Shown here piece after piece: positions 60,639-64,000 of a stretch of DNA of 64,000 nt; the stretch's first letter is position 1; every line of letters begins with the position of its first letter. The stretch comes from Cerioporus squamosus. Its lineage: Eukaryota > Basidiomycota > Agaricomycetes > Polyporales > Polyporaceae. The DNA lies in the NCBI GenBank assembly GCA_022592435.1, contig JABYQS010000124.1, forward strand, positions 1 through 64,000, read 5' to 3'. Made by a program: the position numbers and the translations under genes. Under the pieces are notes generated by a model, which saw only the letters and a list, made by a program, of their open reading frames with translations, did not search any database and was not told where the DNA came from.

Positions 60639-60642
60639 CTTC
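60639..60642. other. Right junction core CTTC
   Basis: Left of the core is the unit end (GCAGCTCTA); right of it retrotransposon sequence resumes (GAATCTCCG). With the left junction this gives an inferred empty site ACCC-CTTC-GAATC. Confidence 0.8.
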
Positions 60643-60849
60643 GAATCTCCGTTCCTCCGAGCCGATCTCCAATTCCTCGACAGCGCGCCCGCAAGACCGT
60701 ACAGCACTAACCCGTTTCGGCCACGCAGCGCCGACGCCTCGACCCAAACACTCCCAATACAGACCGCGCCGCTACCATTCACGACACCCATCACCGCTCG
60801 ACCGATCCCATTCCCGATCCCGCAACGCCAAACACTCAGCACGGTCAGG

Positions 60850-62202
60850 ATGGCGTCGGCACCCCTACCCCTGCTCACGTTTTCAGGGAACCCGAACGTC
60901 GATGAGCCACGACTCTTCTGGCACAAGTTCCAGCAAGCATGCGTCCTGTCCAGGATCCCGAAAACCGAACGCTGCGAGTTCTTCGAGGCGACTCTCGAAC
61001 TCGATTCGCCCGCATACAAATGGTTCTACAAGTTGCCTACCACCACCCAGAAGGACTTCGACGACCTGAAGAAGGCCTTCGAAACGAAGTACAATACTAC
61101 AAAGCCACCGGAAGCGATGCCCGACGACGACGCGCTCGAATACCTGGAGAAGACGTTCCCCATCAACACCCAAGGGCTTCTCGAGTACGACAACAAACCT
61201 GACGAGCCAGCGCGACGACGCTACCGTACCTGGGGACGCAACATCGCAGCAGCGGCGACCAAACAGCACATCAACGGCCGCGTCGTCGGCATGCTGAAGA
61301 AGAAGCTGCCGAAGGTCCTGCAGGAAGTCCTGACGAAGGCGTCAGACTGGGAGGAGTTTGCGACGGCGATAGAAGGAGCGGACGAGGAGAGGATGAAGGC
61401 ACGGTTGGACGATACGGAGCGGCTGGAGAAAATGGAGAAGGAGCTCGAGGAGATGAAGAAGACGCGCGCACGACAGACCGCGGAGTACGACGTCGACGCC
61501 CTGGTGCGCAAGCTAGGCAGCCTGGCCTTAGCGCAATCGAACGCGCCGCCACGCGTCACGGCTAGCGCACCACCGCAGAGCCTCTACCCCGCGATCACGC
61601 AGCAACACCCACCGCTCGTGCGCGCGCAGTCGAGTGCAGCGCCGGCAGTGAATCAACCAGCGACGCGCGCACCGTTCGTCAGCGCGCAGGACCGGCTCGC
61701 GGCTCTCAAAAGGAACGCGCGCGACCCACACCCTGGCAACGCAGAAGGCATCGCGGCGTACCGCACCGAGCTAGACGAATGGACGAAGCGACACGGCGGC
61801 GCAGTGCCAGACGAGACGAAGCCGTACCCACTGACCCCCGGCTCGAGGCCGGTGGGCAGCGGGGAGTGCTTCTCGTGCGGGCATGACTTCCACGGGCCGT
61901 CGCAATGCGGCGCTGCTACTATCCCGCAGCCGGAGAACAGCTGGCGTCGCACCGCAAACGCAATCCTCAAACACAACGGCGTCGATACCATCGCGATAGG
62001 CCGCGCACTCAGACAGGGGAACAGGAACACGCCGAACATCAACTTTGTTGACAACCCGTACCATGAGTGGCAACCCGGTTCGTCCCCCACAGTCTTCCAA
62101 GTTCCCCAGAACCCATACGGCGACCTGCACACGCAGACGTGGGGTCCCTACGCTTCTCTCTCGGCCGATGCGAGCAATGCGGACGGCGAGGGAAAAGTGT
62201 AA
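60850..62202 (+). CDS. gag: Retrotransposon Gag
   Basis: The frame from ATG 60850 to TAA 62200-62202 codes 450 residues. It starts with a Gag-like capsid region (LFWHKFQQACVL, AYKWFYKLP, a helix-rich core), then a coiled charged helix (LEKMEKELEEMKKTR), a Pro/Ala/Gln linker and one CCHC zinc knuckle, CFSCGHDFHGPSQC (CX2CX4HX4C). It packages element RNA in cytoplasmic particles. The frame stays open upstream to the array junction at 60640 and beyond it at 35530-35876. An N-terminal extension through a spliced or non-ATG start is therefore possible, but no ATG exists there. Confidence 0.85.
   Translation: MASAPLPLLTFSGNPNVDEPRLFWHKFQQACVLSRIPKTERCEFFEATLELDSPAYKWFYKLPTTTQKDFDDLKKAFETKYNTTKPPEAMPDDDALEYLEKTFPINTQGLLEYDNKPDEPARRRYRTWGRNIAAAATKQHINGRVVGMLKKKLPKVLQEVLTKASDWEEFATAIEGADEERMKARLDDTERLEKMEKELEEMKKTRARQTAEYDVDALVRKLGSLALAQSNAPPRVTASAPPQSLYPAITQQHPPLVRAQSSAAPAVNQPATRAPFVSAQDRLAALKRNARDPHPGNAEGIAAYRTELDEWTKRHGGAVPDETKPYPLTPGSRPVGSGECFSCGHDFHGPSQCGAATIPQPENSWRRTANAILKHNGVDTIAIGRALRQGNRNTPNINFVDNPYHEWQPGSSPTVFQVPQNPYGDLHTQTWGPYASLSADASNADGEGKV
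62190..62196 (+). promoter_or_regulatory. -1 frameshift heptamer between gag and pol
   Basis: G GGA AAA lies in the gag frame (X XXY YYZ form), one codon before the gag stop. Slipping back one base leads into the pol frame, which has no stop from 62196 to the window end. The downstream sequence is GC-rich (GGACCGCCGGCCTAG) and could fold, but I did not model it. Confidence 0.7.
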
Positions 62203-64000
62203 GGACCGCCGGCCTAGTGGATCAGCAGGCGGTCCGAGAAGCGAAAAGAGCCATAGATGAGAAGCAGGAGATGGAAGCACAGGACGATATGACAAACTCG
62301 CAAAGGACGTCGGTCAATAGCCAGGCGGATTGCGATGTACAGACAGAAGCTTCGAATGCGAACACGGTTCACATTTACTCTGTGCGTGAAGGGAGTACAG
62401 CAAGCCATGCATCAAAGCCGTTCATCACACGGTTCGGGCTGTGTGGCAAAGACTCGAATGACACCCTTGAAGTTAGCGGACTCGTTGACAGCGGCGCAAT
62501 GGTCAATGTCATGGACCTAGACTTGTGGTGTACAATCAGAGCACGACTGTGCGATGCAGAGCAGTCCGCACGACGCCTGCGCATGGCAAATGGAGTGTAC
62601 GTCCAGTCTGAAGGACGTTGGAAGGGTACCTTCAAGTTTGGCACAGTCGAAGTGCTCGGTGACTTTGAGATCTTCCCCAGCGGAGGGGCATGGTCGTTCT
62701 TATTGGGAAAACCGATGCTCGAATCGCTTAAGGCGATACACAACTTCGAGAATGACACGGTGCTCGTACGGGACGGTCGGGAAAACACGGAGACGCTTCA
62801 CAACGACTCCCTTGAGCCCAGCATGCGCAGTCCTTGTGAAGTCAACCTAGACCGGCAAACAGACCGTCTGCAAGCCGTACTGGACAGCGAGCAGTCGGAC
62901 GAGTCAACCACAGAAGGAGCTAGTGCCACGACAGGGCCATACTACACTGACATAAACCCTCACCAGATCAGCGCGGAAACAGAAGCAGAGTTCGCACTCC
63001 TCAGGTCGGCATACGCCGCCGCAGTCGAGCTCCAGGTCACACACCGCAGCACGAGAGCACGCCAAACGACCGTAGAGGAGAGTACCGACACACCAGCTGA
63101 CGACACTGACCGTAATCACACTCGCCGACCCCTCGAGTCCTGGGATTTCCGGTTCGTCATCGAAACAGACGACATCGACTCGGACACCAAGGACGATGTC
63201 ACCGAGGATGAATCGTACAAGGAGTACCATGCGTTTGATGAGGAAGGGGACGGAGCAGACGTAGAGCACAAGGGAGAAGACGAGCAGCATGTCCCCTCGA
63301 GCACCGCAGAGCAACCACAGGCTCGCACCTCAGCAGAACAGAGGGTAAAGGGTAAAGGAGCCGCGGTGGTGGGAGTCAAGGCTACGTGGATTGCAGGGCG
63401 AAGAAGATGGAAACTCAAGGCGAGCGCGGGCTTCAAGCGAAAGTGCAGCGCGATCAACAGCGCACACGACGACCCAAACGACCGCTATATTGGACCGCAC
63501 GCGCAGGAGCTTCCGAACGACGCGCTAAGTGAACTACCAGTGTTGTCAGTCGCAGACACTGACGCGGTCTTCACCAGGGCAACGGACCCGTTCAACCCCA
63601 AACGAGTACAGGCCATCCTCGATGTCATTCAACTTGGCGATGACTTAACACCGGACGAGCGAGCACAAGTAAGCAGTCTCATTGCGCAGTATGCTGATTG
63701 CTTCGCACTTTCAGTCAAGGAGGTGCTGCCAGTACCGGGTGCAGTACACAAACTCAATGTCCCACCCGAAGCTACGTTCTCTCGAAAGATACATCAGCGT
63801 CCGCTCACCCCACCGCAGAAGGAATTCGTATACAAGAAAATCGACGAACTTCTCGAGGCTGGCGCAATCGAGCAGTGCGAACCGAGCCAGGTCAAGTGCG
63901 TCGCACCAATAGCGCTTGCGCACGAAGTTCACGAGGGCGAAGGCCTGTCACTGGAAGAACTCCAGCGACGCGTAAACGAGCAATGCGAACAGGCAGGGCT
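62196..64000 (+). CDS. pol: Retrotransposon Pol (protease and start of reverse transcriptase), partial
   Basis: An open frame offset -1 from gag runs to the window edge. The aspartic protease has its catalytic triad in LVDSGAMVNVMD and a later LLGKPML segment. A long acidic linker follows (DTKDDVTEDESYKEYHAFDE). From about 63715 the Ty3/Gypsy reverse transcriptase begins: KEVLPVPGAVHKLNVPPE, then PPQKEFVYKKIDELLEAGAI. The palm with its YxDD box, RNase H and integrase would lie past 64000. No stop is seen in the visible part. Confidence 0.85.

Larger units (their letters stand above)
35365..64000 (+). mobile_element. Ty3/Gypsy LTR retrotransposon, interrupted and running off the window
   Basis: The element comprises the 5' LTR, primer-binding site, an open leader frame (35530-35876), then gag (60850-62202) and pol (62196 to the edge). 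Between leader and gag sits the 24.8-kb tandem array, which entered at a CTTC. The leader frame has no stop after 35529 and no ATG. It continues in the same phase from 60640 into gag without a stop, which shows that the two sides were once contiguous. Gag and the visible part of pol are open, so this copy was young when it was split. The element itself sits inside the beta-mannosidase paralogue. Confidence 0.85.

Overview
The window is genomic DNA of a filamentous basidiomycete, most likely an Agaricomycete of the polypore type. It is GC-rich. Almost every gene carries short 49-70 nt GT...AG introns, and both strands are coded at high density. The gene content is fungal: class IV-type chitin synthase, GH31 and GH2 secreted glycosidases, a DUF3140 protein, an OTT_1508-like deaminase, eL28 and NOP10. 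The species call is inference; the intron structure and gene families were read directly.

Positions 1-34,000 are an ordinary chromosome arm. In order: a chromodomain scrap of an old retroelement (62-240), an OTT_1508-type deaminase gene (-), a TPR-like conserved fungal gene (-), a small type I ER-membrane protein (-), a short disordered protein (+), ribosomal protein eL28 (-), an unassigned small gene (+), an O-fucosyltransferase-like type II Golgi enzyme (-), a DUF3140 protein (-), a GH31 alpha-glucosidase (+), a decayed F-box/WD40 gene (+), a peroxisomal-type dienoyl-CoA isomerase with one apparent frameshift (-), a GH2 beta-mannosidase (+), a chitin synthase (-) and NOP10 (+).

Positions 34,089-64,000 are a three-level nest of insertions. 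The C-terminal half of a second, inverted beta-mannosidase paralogue (34,089-35,364) is cut by a Ty3/Gypsy LTR retrotransposon. That element has a 178-bp 5' LTR (35,365-35,542), a tRNA-like primer-binding site, gag, a canonical -1 frameshift heptamer and pol, and it runs off the right edge of the window. The retrotransposon is itself split upstream of gag by a 24.8-kb head-to-tail array of three almost identical 8.2-kb units (35,877-60,638).

Each unit carries the same three intact multi-exon genes: a SAP-domain protein (546 aa, -), a tyrosine recombinase with a complete R-H-R-W-Y site (476 aa, +), and a GEN1/XPG-type flap or Holliday-junction nuclease ending in SUMO-interaction-like motifs (748 aa, or 777 aa in unit 2, -). 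Every unit boundary is a single shared CTTC. Removing the array and leaving one CTTC makes the retrotransposon reading frame continuous.

I read this as a self-contained mobile element that integrates by tyrosine-recombinase strand exchange at a 4-bp core, with its own DNA-binding protein and structure-specific nuclease. I do not know of a described family with this gene set, so it is the main candidate for a new system here.
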